From JASJGK01 sp033791585 (GTDB taxonomy: Bacteria; SAR324; XYD2-FULL-50-16): a DNA stretch of 18,391 bases. This document shows, piece by piece, positions 1 through 6,810 of this stretch; position 1 is the stretch's first letter, and each line of letters starts with the position of its first letter. The DNA lies in contig JASJGK010000208.1 of the NCBI GenBank assembly GCA_033791585.1, positions 1-18,391 on the forward strand, in the 5' to 3' direction. The notes beneath the pieces were generated by a model. The model was not told the origin of the DNA. It made no database searches and saw only the letters and a list, made by a program, of their open reading frames with translations. The translations under genes and the position numbers were made by a program.

Positions 1-51
1 AATCTATTGCTTTTATTAAAGCTTTTCAAATGACTTTTTTGTTTAAATCCC

Positions 52-390
52 ATGATACAGATTCCTATCACCAAAGAAGAATGGAACGAAGAAAAGCAAT
101 TTTGGCTTTTAGAACTTGAAATAAATGCTGATTTGCCTTTCTTTAAGGGCCACTTCCCAAGCCACCCTATTGTACCTGGGGCCTTTCAGTTGCAGTGGGT
201 TCTTGACCAGTGCCAAAGGCTGGGTTTGGCAGGTAAGAGTATTACTCAAGTGAACAGGGTAAAATTCAAAAGCCTGATGCTTCCAAACACCAAGGTGATG
301 CTTAAACTTACAAAATCGCCCTCTAATAAAATTTCTTTTACCTATTTTTCAAATGATGAAATTTTTTCAAGCGGCAGCCTTAACACTTAG
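52..390 (+). CDS. ApeI-type hotdog 3-hydroxyacyl-ACP dehydratase
   Basis: Small (112 aa) single-hotdog protein of the FabZ/ApeI type, expected to dehydrate 3-hydroxyacyl-ACP during polyene chain extension in the cytoplasm. The signature GHFPSHPIVPG lies at residues 33-43, with the FabZ-type catalytic His at H34. The Glu that FabZ carries five residues after the PG is Gln here (Q48, in FQLQW); ApeI-like proteins are known to vary at this position, so loss of activity should not be assumed. The frame is closed by TGA at 31-33 and ATG 52 is the only sensible start, without a clear Shine-Dalgarno. The last 38 bases overlap the next gene. Its place at the head of a ketosynthase-dehydratase-ACP-ligase series supports an aryl-polyene role. 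The subfamily name rests on motif and context. Confidence 0.8.
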   Translation: MIQIPITKEEWNEEKQFWLLELEINADLPFFKGHFPSHPIVPGAFQLQWVLDQCQRLGLAGKSITQVNRVKFKSLMLPNTKVMLKLTKSPSNKISFTYFSNDEIFSSGSLNT

Positions 391-940
391 TTTTCTTGGG
401 CTAGTTGGCTTTAGCGGATGCACCAATACCCAAAGGGTGACTTCAGTAATGCTAGGTGCCCAAACCAATGCCACCTTTAGCCTAGAGCAACCCTCCTCTT
501 TTGGAGGTGAGTTTTTTGCAACCCAAAGGCTGGAAGTTAGCTATCTTGATAAAAAGACGGCTAAGAAGATAAGGCAAGAGGTTGTGGTTCAAGTAGAAAT
601 TGATGATGAGTCAATGAGACTTGTGGCCCTTGGCCAAATGGGAATTTCGCTTTTTCAGTTGAGTTGGGATGGCAGCCTGCTCAAGGTGCAAAAACCACCT
701 GGGGTTTTGTTACCCTTTGCCCCTGAGTACCTAATTGCAAATATGCAATTGGCTTTATGGAAAGAATTCCCAAACAATCCAAGTTTAATGATTGAAGAAA
801 CCAAGGATAAAAGAGTGCTAAAATTTGCAGGGAAACCCGCACTGGTTATCACCTACCCCAAAGGGAAAGGGAAAATGCAAGAGATTAGGATCAATGATTT
901 GACTAGGAATTTTAAAATTTTTATCACGAGGTTAGATTGA
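353..940 (+). CDS. DUF3261-like outer-membrane lipoprotein of aryl-polyene cluster
   Basis: A 195-residue predicted lipoprotein. The N terminus MMKFFQ is followed by a hydrophobic stretch and a lipobox-like FSGC with the lipidated Cys at residue 23; the next residues (TNT) contain no Asp at +2, consistent with outer-membrane sorting. The body is beta-rich and resembles the DUF3261 lipoproteins that I recall from aryl-polyene clusters (called ApeN in E. coli), probably aiding pigment delivery or anchoring in the outer membrane. That family call is from memory of size, lipobox and position, not from a search. It starts inside the 3' end of the preceding gene, with no visible Shine-Dalgarno, so translation is probably coupled; ATG 356 is an alternative start. 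Its stop TGA is interleaved with the TTG start of the ketosynthase gene. Confidence 0.7.
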   Translation: MMKFFQAAALTLSFLGLVGFSGCTNTQRVTSVMLGAQTNATFSLEQPSSFGGEFFATQRLEVSYLDKKTAKKIRQEVVVQVEIDDESMRLVALGQMGISLFQLSWDGSLLKVQKPPGVLLPFAPEYLIANMQLALWKEFPNNPSLMIEETKDKRVLKFAGKPALVITYPKGKGKMQEIRINDLTRNFKIFITRLD

Positions 941-2145
941 ACCAATCTCTAAAACCCAGTTGCAGAATCACAGCCATGGGGATGCTGTCCCCCCTAGGAA
1001 ATGGCCCCAAAGAGAGCTTAGAAAATCTTATCAAGGGGGAATCCCGCTTGAATAAAGTTCCCAATTATTTGGTTGAGTCTAAAGATGTAATTGTTGGGGA
1101 GACAGCCAAACCCCAAGGCTTACCTGATGAATGGTCTAAGTTTGACTCACACACCACAAGACTAATTTATAGCTGTTACACTCAAATCAAAGCAGAAATT
1201 GATGTGGCCTTGGGGCTTTATCCAAAACACAGAGTCGCCTTAATTATCGGCACCAGCACAGGGGATATGAGTGGGGTGGAAAGGGCATTCTTTGCCAATG
1301 ACCTTGGGCAACCTGATCCCAACTTCGAATACCCTGCCCACGAGATTTCAGCTTTAAGCAAAATTCTAAGGGAAATTTTAAAAATAGAAGGCCCCTGTTA
1401 CACAATTTCTACAGCCTGCTCTTCTAGCGCAAATGCTTTGATTTCAGCCTCTAAGCTTATAGAATCAGGCCTCTGTGACGCTGTAATTGTCGGTGGAGTC
1501 GATAGCCTTTGCAAGATGACCACCAACGGATTTAATTCTTTAGGATTGATTTCAAAAGATAAAAATACCCCTTTTATGCAAGACCGCACTGGCCTAAATA
1601 TTGGGGAAGCGGCAGCCTTGGCTTTGCTGGAAAAAAAGACTGGTGGGATCCAGCTTTTAGGCTACGGCCAATCGGCAGATGCCCACCATATGTCGGCCCC
1701 CGAACCAGAGGGAAAGGGTGCAGAGGCAGCAATGCTCGCTGCAATAAAAAAAGCTGGTTTGCAAGCCTCAGATGTCGATTACATCAACCTTCACGGCACA
1801 GGGACCATATTAAACGACCAAGCCGAAGCCAAAGCTGTAATGCGTGTTTTTGGGGAGTCCTCTCCTTGCAGCTCGACCAAAAGTTTGACAGGTCACACCT
1901 TGGGGACAGCAGGAATTTTAGAATGCGCACTCGCTTATTTGACCCTAAAGCAAACAGCTTTCACCGCCCACTGGCCGAAACATATGCATAGTCATTTTGG
2001 GGTTTATGATCAAGAACTGCCTAAAATCCACTTAGCGGGCAATGAGGATTTAATCCCTACCGACAAAAGGGCCTGTGTATTGAGCAACTCCTTTGCTTTT
2101 GGCGGTAATAATAGCTCGTTAGTCATTAGCCGAGAAGAGGCCTAA
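937..2145 (+). CDS. Beta-ketoacyl-ACP synthase (FabF/ApeO-like)
   Basis: A 402-residue thiolase-fold ketosynthase that should condense malonyl-ACP with the growing acyl chain. The complete Cys-His-His set is present: C161 in STACSSSAN, H286 in LHGTGT and H320 in KSLTGHTLGTAG, with the supporting Lys K315; the C-terminal glycine loop SFAFGGNNSS is also there. This points to an active condensing enzyme rather than a chain-length factor. The start is TTG at 937, overlapping the upstream TGA as TTGA, with cgagg about 5 bases upstream acting as Shine-Dalgarno. It overlaps the next gene by one base (TAATG). It is slightly shorter than FabF (about 412 aa). In the aryl-polyene context it best matches ApeO; a general fatty-acid role is unlikely given the neighbours. 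Confidence 0.9.
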   Translation: MNQSLKPSCRITAMGMLSPLGNGPKESLENLIKGESRLNKVPNYLVESKDVIVGETAKPQGLPDEWSKFDSHTTRLIYSCYTQIKAEIDVALGLYPKHRVALIIGTSTGDMSGVERAFFANDLGQPDPNFEYPAHEISALSKILREILKIEGPCYTISTACSSSANALISASKLIESGLCDAVIVGGVDSLCKMTTNGFNSLGLISKDKNTPFMQDRTGLNIGEAAALALLEKKTGGIQLLGYGQSADAHHMSAPEPEGKGAEAAMLAAIKKAGLQASDVDYINLHGTGTILNDQAEAKAVMRVFGESSPCSSTKSLTGHTLGTAGILECALAYLTLKQTAFTAHWPKHMHSHFGVYDQELPKIHLAGNEDLIPTDKRACVLSNSFAFGGNNSSLVISREEA

Positions 2146-2591
2146 TGACAAAAAACTCTAAGCCAAACTACCCAGCACCTGCAAGCCTGTTGCCCCATGA
2201 GGGGGATATGGTCTTTGTTACGGATATTAAAAGCCACACAAGTGAGACCATCAACTGTAGCTTTATCTGGGATGAAAATTCCCCCTATAGTGATCAAAAT
2301 GGAATGCTGCCCCCAGCCTTGCTAATCGAAATTACAGCTCAGGCCGTGGGCATCCTCGCAAGGTTAGACCAAGGAGGCATGCCGAGGCTGGGCTTTTTAG
2401 TGGCAGTCAACAATGTAAAAATGCCAGAATCCCCTTTGCCATCGGGGGTAAAATACAATATTGGTATTGAAAATACCTGGAAGGATAAAAACTTCGGCAT
2501 CTTCAACGCAACTATAACCGACTCTGACCAAACTACACTTTTTACTGGCCAGTTACAACTACTTCAACCTAACCCAGAAGGGGCACCATGA
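2145..2591 (+). CDS. ApeP-type hotdog dehydratase
   Basis: A 148-residue hotdog protein of the ApeP group, the second dehydratase of aryl-polyene pathways, acting on 3-hydroxyacyl-ACP. Visible landmarks are LLPHEGDMVFV near the N terminus with the likely catalytic H18, and PPALLIEITAQAVG with E62 on the central helix in the usual acidic position. The C-terminal half (LGFLVAVNNVKMP, then a strand with GIENTWKDKNFGIFNATI) fits the hotdog sheet. In E. coli, ApeI and ApeP are separate dehydratases, and both types are present in this window. The start ATG overlaps the upstream stop as TAATG, with gaagagg just before it. Its own stop overlaps the ACP start as ATGA, giving tight translational coupling. 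Confidence 0.8.
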   Translation: MTKNSKPNYPAPASLLPHEGDMVFVTDIKSHTSETINCSFIWDENSPYSDQNGMLPPALLIEITAQAVGILARLDQGGMPRLGFLVAVNNVKMPESPLPSGVKYNIGIENTWKDKNFGIFNATITDSDQTTLFTGQLQLLQPNPEGAP

Positions 2592-2857
2592 CCAACAGCT
2601 TAGAACTAACCCAAGAAATAAAAGAACTCATCATCCAAGCTTTGGAGTTAGAAGATGTAACGCCTGAAGAAATCGAAAATGATGCACCTCTCTTTGGTGA
2701 TGGTTTAGGTTTAGACTCTATTGACGCATTAGAGTTAGGTGTAGCCATCCAGAAAAAATATAAGGTTGAGTTTCAATCTGGCGCTGAAGAAAACCAAGTG
2801 CACTTTGCTAGCGTTACCTCTCTAGCCAATTACATTTCTGAAAAAACCAAAAGCTAA
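2588..2857 (+). CDS. Acyl carrier protein
   Basis: An 89-residue acidic carrier protein. The phosphopantetheine attachment motif is LGLDSIDALEL, with the modified Ser at residue 44, preceded by the typical helix-1 region and followed by a helix-2 ELGVAIQKKY segment. It would carry the aryl starter and the growing polyene chain between the ketosynthase and the two dehydratases encoded upstream, and would be loaded by the ligase encoded 6 bases downstream. E. coli aryl-polyene clusters have two ACPs; only one is seen here, so a second may lie to the left of the window. This is a pathway-specific ACP rather than AcpP, judging by its operon and its DSI rather than DSL motif. Confidence 0.93.
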   Translation: MTNSLELTQEIKELIIQALELEDVTPEEIENDAPLFGDGLGLDSIDALELGVAIQKKYKVEFQSGAEENQVHFASVTSLANYISEKTKS

Positions 2858-2863
2858 GGCCCA

Positions 2864-4243
2864 ATGCCCTTAACTGAATTAATGTATATGGGTGGCGATC
2901 ACCCTTTTTTGCTGGACCAAGGCCAAGTTGTTCCCTTTACTCGGTTTGCTGAAAAAGCCGCTGGCATTTATGCTTGGCTCGAAACCCAACCCTCTCAAAT
3001 TGCAGGCTTGCCAAATGTCTATAGCCTCTTTGCCAAGGACCCTTTTCTTTTAGGTGCCAGCCTCCTCGCACTTTGGCACTTTGGCGCATCGGCTATTTTA
3101 CTACCCAATGACCAACCAGAGACAGTCACCCAATCCTTGGGGGTTTCTGTAGGGTTTATAAGTGATAATTCGGCCACAAAAGGTAGCAATATTCTTGACC
3201 TAAAACAAGTGAAAGCCGCCCCCCAACCCGTCTGGGGCAAACTAGACCCTGAGCAAAATGCCGTTTCTTTATTTACCTCAGGCTCTAGTGGTGAACCCAA
3301 AGAAATCAAAAAAAAACTCAAACACATAAATGAAGAGATCAAGGCCTTAGAAACTAGATTCGGCCCTGAGCTACATGATTCTGTGGTTACCTCTAGCGTA
3401 TATGCAGTGCATCTTTATGGCCTGCTTTTTAGGTTGCTCTGGCCGCTAGCTGCCCACCGTGTCTTTGAGCGAGAAACTCAACTCATGCCTGAATCTTTTG
3501 TCGCTAGCTGCAAAGCAACCCCGAACCAGTGTTTCATTTCTGGCCCTGCTATTTTAAAACGCTTTTGCGACTTCCCTCATTTTCCATCTGGCCTAAAGCC
3601 AAATTTGGTTTTTTCTTCAGGCGGCCCCTTAGCGCCAAAAACCTCGGACCAGTGGTTGGATTTATTTGGCAAAAGACCGATAGAAATATTGGGTAGCACA
3701 GAAACAGGCGGCATAGCTGAAAAACATTTCACAGCTAGCACCAGTTTTTGGCAGGCCTTTGCAACTGTGAAAATTGACCAAAACAAAGAAAAGCAGTTGC
3801 AAGTGCACTCCCCCTTTTTCGCCGAGCCACGGGACCCTTTTTTTATTATGGGTGATGCGGTAGAGATCATAGGTGATGGGCAATTCCAACTCAAAGGGAG
3901 AGTTGATCGAACGGTTAAAATTGAAGAGAAACGGATTAACTTAGTGGAGATGGAGCAAAAATTGGCAGCATTTTCAGGCATCAAACAAGTGGTATTGCTT
4001 GAAAGCACCAGAATATTTCCTTTGAAAAAACGCCAATCTATCGTGGCTGTGGCCCAAGTGAACCCAGAATTAGTTGCTACAGATGAGCTACGTCGTCGTT
4101 TAATTTCTGAGTTAAAAGCTCACCTTCGGGCATGGTATCTGCCTCAAGTCATCCCTCGATATTGGCGATTTTTAGATGTTTTGCCCCTTGGGCCAGCTGG
4201 CAAGCCCGACTACGTAACGATTTGTAAAAATTTAGCTGAGTAG
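2864..4243 (+). CDS. AMP-dependent acyl/aryl-ACP (CoA) ligase
   Basis: A 459-residue member of the ANL adenylating family, probably activating an aryl carboxylate (hydroxycinnamate or 4-hydroxybenzoate type) or a fatty acid and loading it on the neighbouring ACP, as ApeH does. The phosphate-binding loop TSGSSGEPKEI starts near residue 138, followed by LGSTETGGIAEK (the A5-type motif), GDAVEI, the hinge region GRVDRTVKIEEKRI and a C-terminal PLGPAGKPDY with the catalytic Lys at 447. Both ANL subdomains are therefore present. The substrate cannot be read from sequence. An aagg element sits 5-6 bases before ATG 2864. It is the last gene of the operon, followed by a hairpin terminator. Longer ORFs on the opposite strand here are antisense shadows. 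Confidence 0.87.
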   Translation: MPLTELMYMGGDHPFLLDQGQVVPFTRFAEKAAGIYAWLETQPSQIAGLPNVYSLFAKDPFLLGASLLALWHFGASAILLPNDQPETVTQSLGVSVGFISDNSATKGSNILDLKQVKAAPQPVWGKLDPEQNAVSLFTSGSSGEPKEIKKKLKHINEEIKALETRFGPELHDSVVTSSVYAVHLYGLLFRLLWPLAAHRVFERETQLMPESFVASCKATPNQCFISGPAILKRFCDFPHFPSGLKPNLVFSSGGPLAPKTSDQWLDLFGKRPIEILGSTETGGIAEKHFTASTSFWQAFATVKIDQNKEKQLQVHSPFFAEPRDPFFIMGDAVEIIGDGQFQLKGRVDRTVKIEEKRINLVEMEQKLAAFSGIKQVVLLESTRIFPLKKRQSIVAVAQVNPELVATDELRRRLISELKAHLRAWYLPQVIPRYWRFLDVLPLGPAGKPDYVTICKNLAE

Positions 4244-4281
4244 TTTACGGCTAAAGATAGGCAGCTTGGTCTTTTGGTTGG

Positions 4282-4304
4282 AACTTCAGACTAAGAGTGA
4301 AGTT
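4282..4304 (+). other. Hairpin in 3' untranslated region
   Basis: AACTTCA and TGAAGTT form a perfect 7-bp stem around a 9-base loop, about 40 bases after the ligase stop codon. There is no T-tract, so it is not an intrinsic terminator by itself. It may protect the 3' end of the operon transcript or be chance. Confidence 0.35.
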
Positions 4305-4343
4305 TCACACAGTATGACTATGATATTTGATGCCCCAGTGACT

Positions 4344-4365
4344 GTCGGGCCAAGACCCGACTTTT
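4344..4365 (+). terminator. Intrinsic terminator of the aryl-polyene operon
   Basis: GTCGGG (4344-4349) pairs with CCCGAC (4356-4361) over a 6-base loop and is followed by TTTT. The GC-rich stem lies 100 bases after the ligase stop and 9 bases before the convergent lipoprotein gene's stop. The T-tract is short and present only for the + direction, so termination may be partial. Confidence 0.6.
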
Positions 4366-4373
4366 AACTGAAC

Positions 4374-4772
4374 CTACTTAAACTTAACTTCTTGAACCCG
4401 AAGTTTGATCTCTTTTTCTAAATTTCGAATCCATTTGTTATAAGTAGGGTGGATATAGATTTTACCTTCTTCTTCTTTGTATTTTAGGTTTTCGCTTTTT
4501 TCATGGATAATGGTGATCTCACCCTTTGCATAGTGCACAGAGATAGAAACAGAAATTCTTCCTCGTGAGTAATCAGCGGTTAGTTTATTTAATTCCTGGC
4601 CTGTGATAATCCAGTTTTTACTCATTAAAGAATCTAAAATTGCCTTTTCTAAGACCTTGTCTGTCGTTTCAATGACATTGAATTTGGGTTCGATCAATTG
4701 ATGCCCAGGGCTACAGCTGCTAAGGACTAAAGCCAGGGTTAGGGCTGCTACTATTAGTTTTAATTTATTCAT
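4374..4772 (-). CDS. Small outer-membrane lipoprotein, function unknown
   Basis: A 132-residue predicted lipoprotein: MNKLKLIVAALTLALVLSSC gives a clear n/h region and a lipobox LSSC with the lipidated Cys at residue 20, followed by S (not D), so outer-membrane sorting is likely. The mature part has the pattern of alternating strands (RISVSISVHY, GEITIIHEKS), then NLKYKEEEGKIYIHPTYNKWIRNLEKEI. This resembles a common proteobacterial family of uncharacterised 110-130 aa lipoproteins with a C-terminal IH..YN.WI..L pattern; I recall the pattern but no function. A Shine-Dalgarno aagg lies 7 bases before the ATG. It is downstream of the hemerythrin gene with a possible terminator between them. Confidence 0.75.
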   Translation of the reverse strand: MNKLKLIVAALTLALVLSSCSPGHQLIEPKFNVIETTDKVLEKAILDSLMSKNWIITGQELNKLTADYSRGRISVSISVHYAKGEITIIHEKSENLKYKEEEGKIYIHPTYNKWIRNLEKEIKLRVQEVKFK

Positions 4773-4808
4773 TTTGTTACCTTGGTGGAGCCTATAAACT
4801 TTGGCGTG

Positions 4809-4831
4809 AAAAAAATGAGCCTAAAAAGGCC
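4809..4831 (-). terminator. Possible terminator after the hemerythrin gene
   Basis: On the minus strand GGCCT-TTTT-AGGCT (one G-T pair) forms a 5-bp stem followed after CA by seven T residues. It lies 16 bases beyond the hemerythrin stop. A longer alternative pairing AGCC with GGCT exists. The short stem makes this a moderate call. Confidence 0.45.
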
Positions 4832-4846
4832 TTCAGGGCTAATCTT

Positions 4847-5272
4847 TTAATTCTGACCTTTATCCTTTAAAAAGGCAGCCATTTTATGATCTGTTTTTAA
4901 AATATGATTGGTGAGCCAATCCTTTAAAAAAATTACAAGACTGTTAGAAAGGTTCAAAGAGTTTTCTTGGAAATCAGCATTGAGGCCAGACACCTTTTCG
5001 ATAAAGCCATCATGTTCAACTTTATGGGCTTCTCTTTCAGGATAGCCATAAACCCGCATAAATTCTTCCTCTACCACAAAATGAGTATGAGTATAATGGG
5101 CCAGATTATTTAAAATATCCTTCATCGCTGAATCAGTTGCCTCTTGGGGCACACCTTTTTGGTGCATCAGCTTATGTAATATATTGATATTATCTACTAA
5201 AAACTTATGTTCTTCATCAATAATAGTGATGTCTGTGTTGAGCGCCGTGCTCCATTCTATAAACTGGTCCAT
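4847..5272 (-). CDS. Bacteriohemerythrin (non-heme diiron O2-binding protein)
   Basis: A 141-residue single-domain hemerythrin, a four-helix bundle that binds O2 at a diiron centre; roles include O2 storage, sensing and delivery to oxidases. The full ligand set is visible: H22 in IDEEHK, H64 and E68 in HFVVEEEFM, H83 and H87 in HKVEHDGF, and H123 and D128 in HILKTDHKM. Length and start (MDQFIEWSTAL) agree with stand-alone bacterial forms. A strong Shine-Dalgarno AGAGGA precedes ATG by 5-6 bases, and a 16-bp palindrome lies just upstream of that. It has no signalling domain fused, so it is likely a soluble O2 carrier, though it could be a partner of a separate sensor. Confidence 0.95.
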   Translation of the reverse strand: MDQFIEWSTALNTDITIIDEEHKFLVDNINILHKLMHQKGVPQEATDSAMKDILNNLAHYTHTHFVVEEEFMRVYGYPEREAHKVEHDGFIEKVSGLNADFQENSLNLSNSLVIFLKDWLTNHILKTDHKMAAFLKDKGQN

Positions 5273-5283
5273 AAATTCCTCTT

Positions 5284-5299
5284 TTATACTTTTGTATAA
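5284..5299 (-). promoter_or_regulatory. Palindrome upstream of hemerythrin gene (candidate operator)
   Basis: TTATAC-tttt-GTATAA is a perfect inverted repeat with 6-bp arms and a 4-base spacer, ending a few bases before the hemerythrin Shine-Dalgarno. Read on the minus strand it contains TATACA, which could be a -10 element. It could be a repressor site overlapping the promoter or an mRNA hairpin near the ribosome binding site. Confidence 0.35.
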
Positions 5300-5483
5300 T
5301 TTACCATTTTTTCTAAAACAGGTCTAGTAAAAGCAGATAAGGAGCGCTGAGAGGATAAGGGGGCAAATTTTTACTTATGTTTTTACCCGTCCAAAAAGAC
5401 TTTAGGGAATTTCCTTCAGGAAGAAGGAAAAAAGGGACCAAGAAGAAGGAGCACAAAAAGGCCCATAAAACCAAAATTTGGGC

Positions 5484-5520
5484 AAAAAAAAAGCCTGATC
5501 TAGAATTCTAAATCAGGCTT
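5484..5520 (-). terminator. Intrinsic terminator of the rplY-rplI operon
   Basis: AAGCCTGAT (5491-5499) pairs perfectly with ATCAGGCTT (5512-5520), and the 12-base loop contains the self-complementary TAGAATTCTA. On the minus strand the stem runs straight into nine T residues (A-tract 5484-5492). It begins 23 bases after the rplI stop codon. This is the clearest terminator in the window. Confidence 0.92.
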
Positions 5521-5542
5521 CTTTAACTTTTGAAAAAACTAC

Positions 5543-6073
5543 TTATTCAGCAGCTTCTTCTGTATTTTCAGGAGTCTCTGAAGCTTCGGTAGCTTCTTCA
5601 ACAACTTCTGGCTTATCTTCTTTGATCAATTCATCAGCAACAATCTTAATATCAAAATCACAAATAACTTCAGTGTGTAATTTAGCAGTAATTGTGTGAG
5701 AACCTAAAGTCTTGATAGGGCCAGCAATTTGTAAAATCTTGCGGCTTAAATCAATGCCTTTTGCGTGTAAAGCTTCAAAAATTTGCTTCGGAGTAACAGA
5801 ACCAAATAATTTACCACTTTCGCCAGCATTCACCTTAAATTCAAGGCCTGAAGCCTCTAATTTAGTTGCTAATTCTTGAGCTTCGCCAATGGCCAAGGCT
5901 CTCTTTTTAGCAAGTAAAGCTTTATGGTGCTCAACTTCTTTTTTGTTTTGGTTAGTAATAGGCACCGCTAACCCTTGTGGGATTAGGAAGTTTCTACCAT
6001 ACCCAGGCTTAACAGCAATTTCGTCACCTAGTGAACCCAAGCCGTATACGTCTTGCTTCAAAATTAATTTCAT
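5543..6073 (-). CDS. rplI: 50S ribosomal protein L9
   Basis: L9 binds 23S rRNA near the base of the L1 stalk. The N-terminal RNA-binding domain is diagnostic: MKLILKQDVYGLGSLGD, then VKPGYGRNFLIPQGLA (residues about 22-37). It is joined by the long central helix (about 40-75) to the C-terminal domain, with GESGKLFGSVTPKQI and the SHTITAKLHTEV strand. I place the start at ATG 6073 (MKLIL), with ggggag 6 bases upstream, rather than at a longer in-frame start that would add 26 non-L9 residues. At 176 aa it is longer than the usual 148-150 because of an acidic, Glu/Ala/Thr-rich C-terminal tail of about 25 residues. The ATG overlaps the rpsR stop (TAATG). Confidence 0.97.
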   Translation of the reverse strand: MKLILKQDVYGLGSLGDEIAVKPGYGRNFLIPQGLAVPITNQNKKEVEHHKALLAKKRALAIGEAQELATKLEASGLEFKVNAGESGKLFGSVTPKQIFEALHAKGIDLSRKILQIAGPIKTLGSHTITAKLHTEVICDFDIKIVADELIKEDKPEVVEEATEASETPENTEEAAE

Positions 6074-6366
6074 TACTTTCTCCCCTGAAATCGAGGTTTC
6101 TCCTGCTCTTCTTCTTGAGGAACATATCCTTGAGCAAAAGAGAGTAAACAAGCGTTACGAGCTTGCTTGATAGCAGCGGTAACTTTTGTTTGAGTCTTAG
6201 AAGAAAGGCCAGAGATTCTTCGAGGAATGATCTTGCCTTTAGTAGTAATAAAAAGCTTTAAAAGCTCAATGTCTTTGTAATTAATCTCGGTAACACCAGC
6301 TTTTTCAACAGGACAATGTCTCTTCTGATGCTTCTCTGGGATATTCCTTCGTTTGCGCTTAGCCAT
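6073..6366 (-). CDS. rpsR: 30S ribosomal protein S18
   Basis: S18 pairs with S6 on the platform of the 30S subunit. The family core is visible: INYKDIELLKLFITTKGKIIPRRISGLSSKTQTKVTAAIKQARNACLL shows the usual Y-K-D, L-x-x-F-I, K-I-x-P-R-R-x-T/S-G and Q-x-x-I-A-R positions, preceded by a basic N terminus MAKRKRRNIP. At 97 aa it has a somewhat longer, Glu/Gln-rich C-terminal tail than the 75-aa E. coli protein. The start ATG follows the rpsF stop by one base, with AGGAG inside the end of rpsF as Shine-Dalgarno. It overlaps rplI by one base. Confidence 0.97.
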   Translation of the reverse strand: MAKRKRRNIPEKHQKRHCPVEKAGVTEINYKDIELLKLFITTKGKIIPRRISGLSSKTQTKVTAAIKQARNACLLSFAQGYVPQEEEQEKPRFQGRK

Positions 6367-6367
6367 C

Positions 6368-6745
6368 TTAAACTCCTACTGATTCTGTGATAAGTTTTGA
6401 ATTCTTTTTTGGGTCTTCTTTCAATGCGTCAAAGTCTTTAAGAGCTTTTGCACCGTCTTTTACAGCAACAACAAAGCTTTTTATAACTTGCTCGTCGTAA
6501 CCGCACTGTAGGTGGAACTCTTCAACCATTGCACCGTTTCCAGTAACAAAAAAGAAGTTATAGTGGCCCCAGGCCTTCTTATCAATAGCGTAGGCTAGTC
6601 TTCTCCTACCCCAATCAGCTACAGAGTTGATCGTGCCATCTTTTTTAGTAAAGATCTCGCTGAATTTCTCAACGACTTTTTGATTTTCCTCAGGTGTTAA
6701 AGCACCGTCTGTAATCAAAATAATTTCAAAGGTATTCGTTTTCAT
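6368..6745 (-). CDS. rpsF: 30S ribosomal protein S6
   Basis: S6 binds S18 and the central domain of 16S rRNA. Recognisable elements are the N-terminal strand TFEIILITDGALTPEENQ, the conserved DWGRRRLAYAIDKKAWGHYNFFFVTG block (about residues 44-69), and FHLQCGYDEQVIKSFVV. Length 125 aa is normal. AAGG 4-5 bases before ATG acts as Shine-Dalgarno. It follows ychF after 65 bases and leads the conserved rpsF-rpsR-rplI trio. The gap contains a small GCCC-TGCG-GGGC hairpin on the minus strand followed by TTT, which could modulate read-through from ychF. In some bacteria an S6:S18 complex binds the rpsF leader; I did not identify that motif here. Confidence 0.97.
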   Translation of the reverse strand: MKTNTFEIILITDGALTPEENQKVVEKFSEIFTKKDGTINSVADWGRRRLAYAIDKKAWGHYNFFFVTGNGAMVEEFHLQCGYDEQVIKSFVVAVKDGAKALKDFDALKEDPKKNSKLITESVGV

Positions 6746-6810
6746 AATTCCTTATGGTTAAAGCCCCGCAGGGCAAGGGTTAGGGATTGCCTAAAAAAAG
6801 GTCAAATCGC

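Noticed and set aside
1..119. Possible tail of an upstream gene: the third frame is open from the left edge to a TGA at 117-119, and the first frame is open to a TGA at 31-33.
   Set aside because: Too short to identify, and the two frames cannot be separated; the longer one would overlap the dehydratase gene by 68 bases.
3019..4008. Open frames of 75-143 codons on the minus strand opposite the acyl ligase gene.
   Set aside because: They are antisense to a well-supported gene, show no domain-like sequence, and fit shadow frames.
5377..5511. A 44-codon ORF on + with an extremely Lys/Arg-rich product between the hemerythrin and rplI genes.
   Set aside because: No usable Shine-Dalgarno, the composition reflects a purine-rich stretch, and its end lies within the rplI terminator stem.
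6074..6151. Upstream in-frame extension of L9 by 26 residues.
   Set aside because: It lies entirely within rpsR coding sequence; L9 homology begins at MKLIL with a good Shine-Dalgarno.
6755..6810. TTGACC-like -35 and small GC hairpin between ychF and rpsF, considered as an internal promoter or attenuator.
   Set aside because: The matching -10 position reads TAACCC, a poor match, and the stem is only 4 bp.
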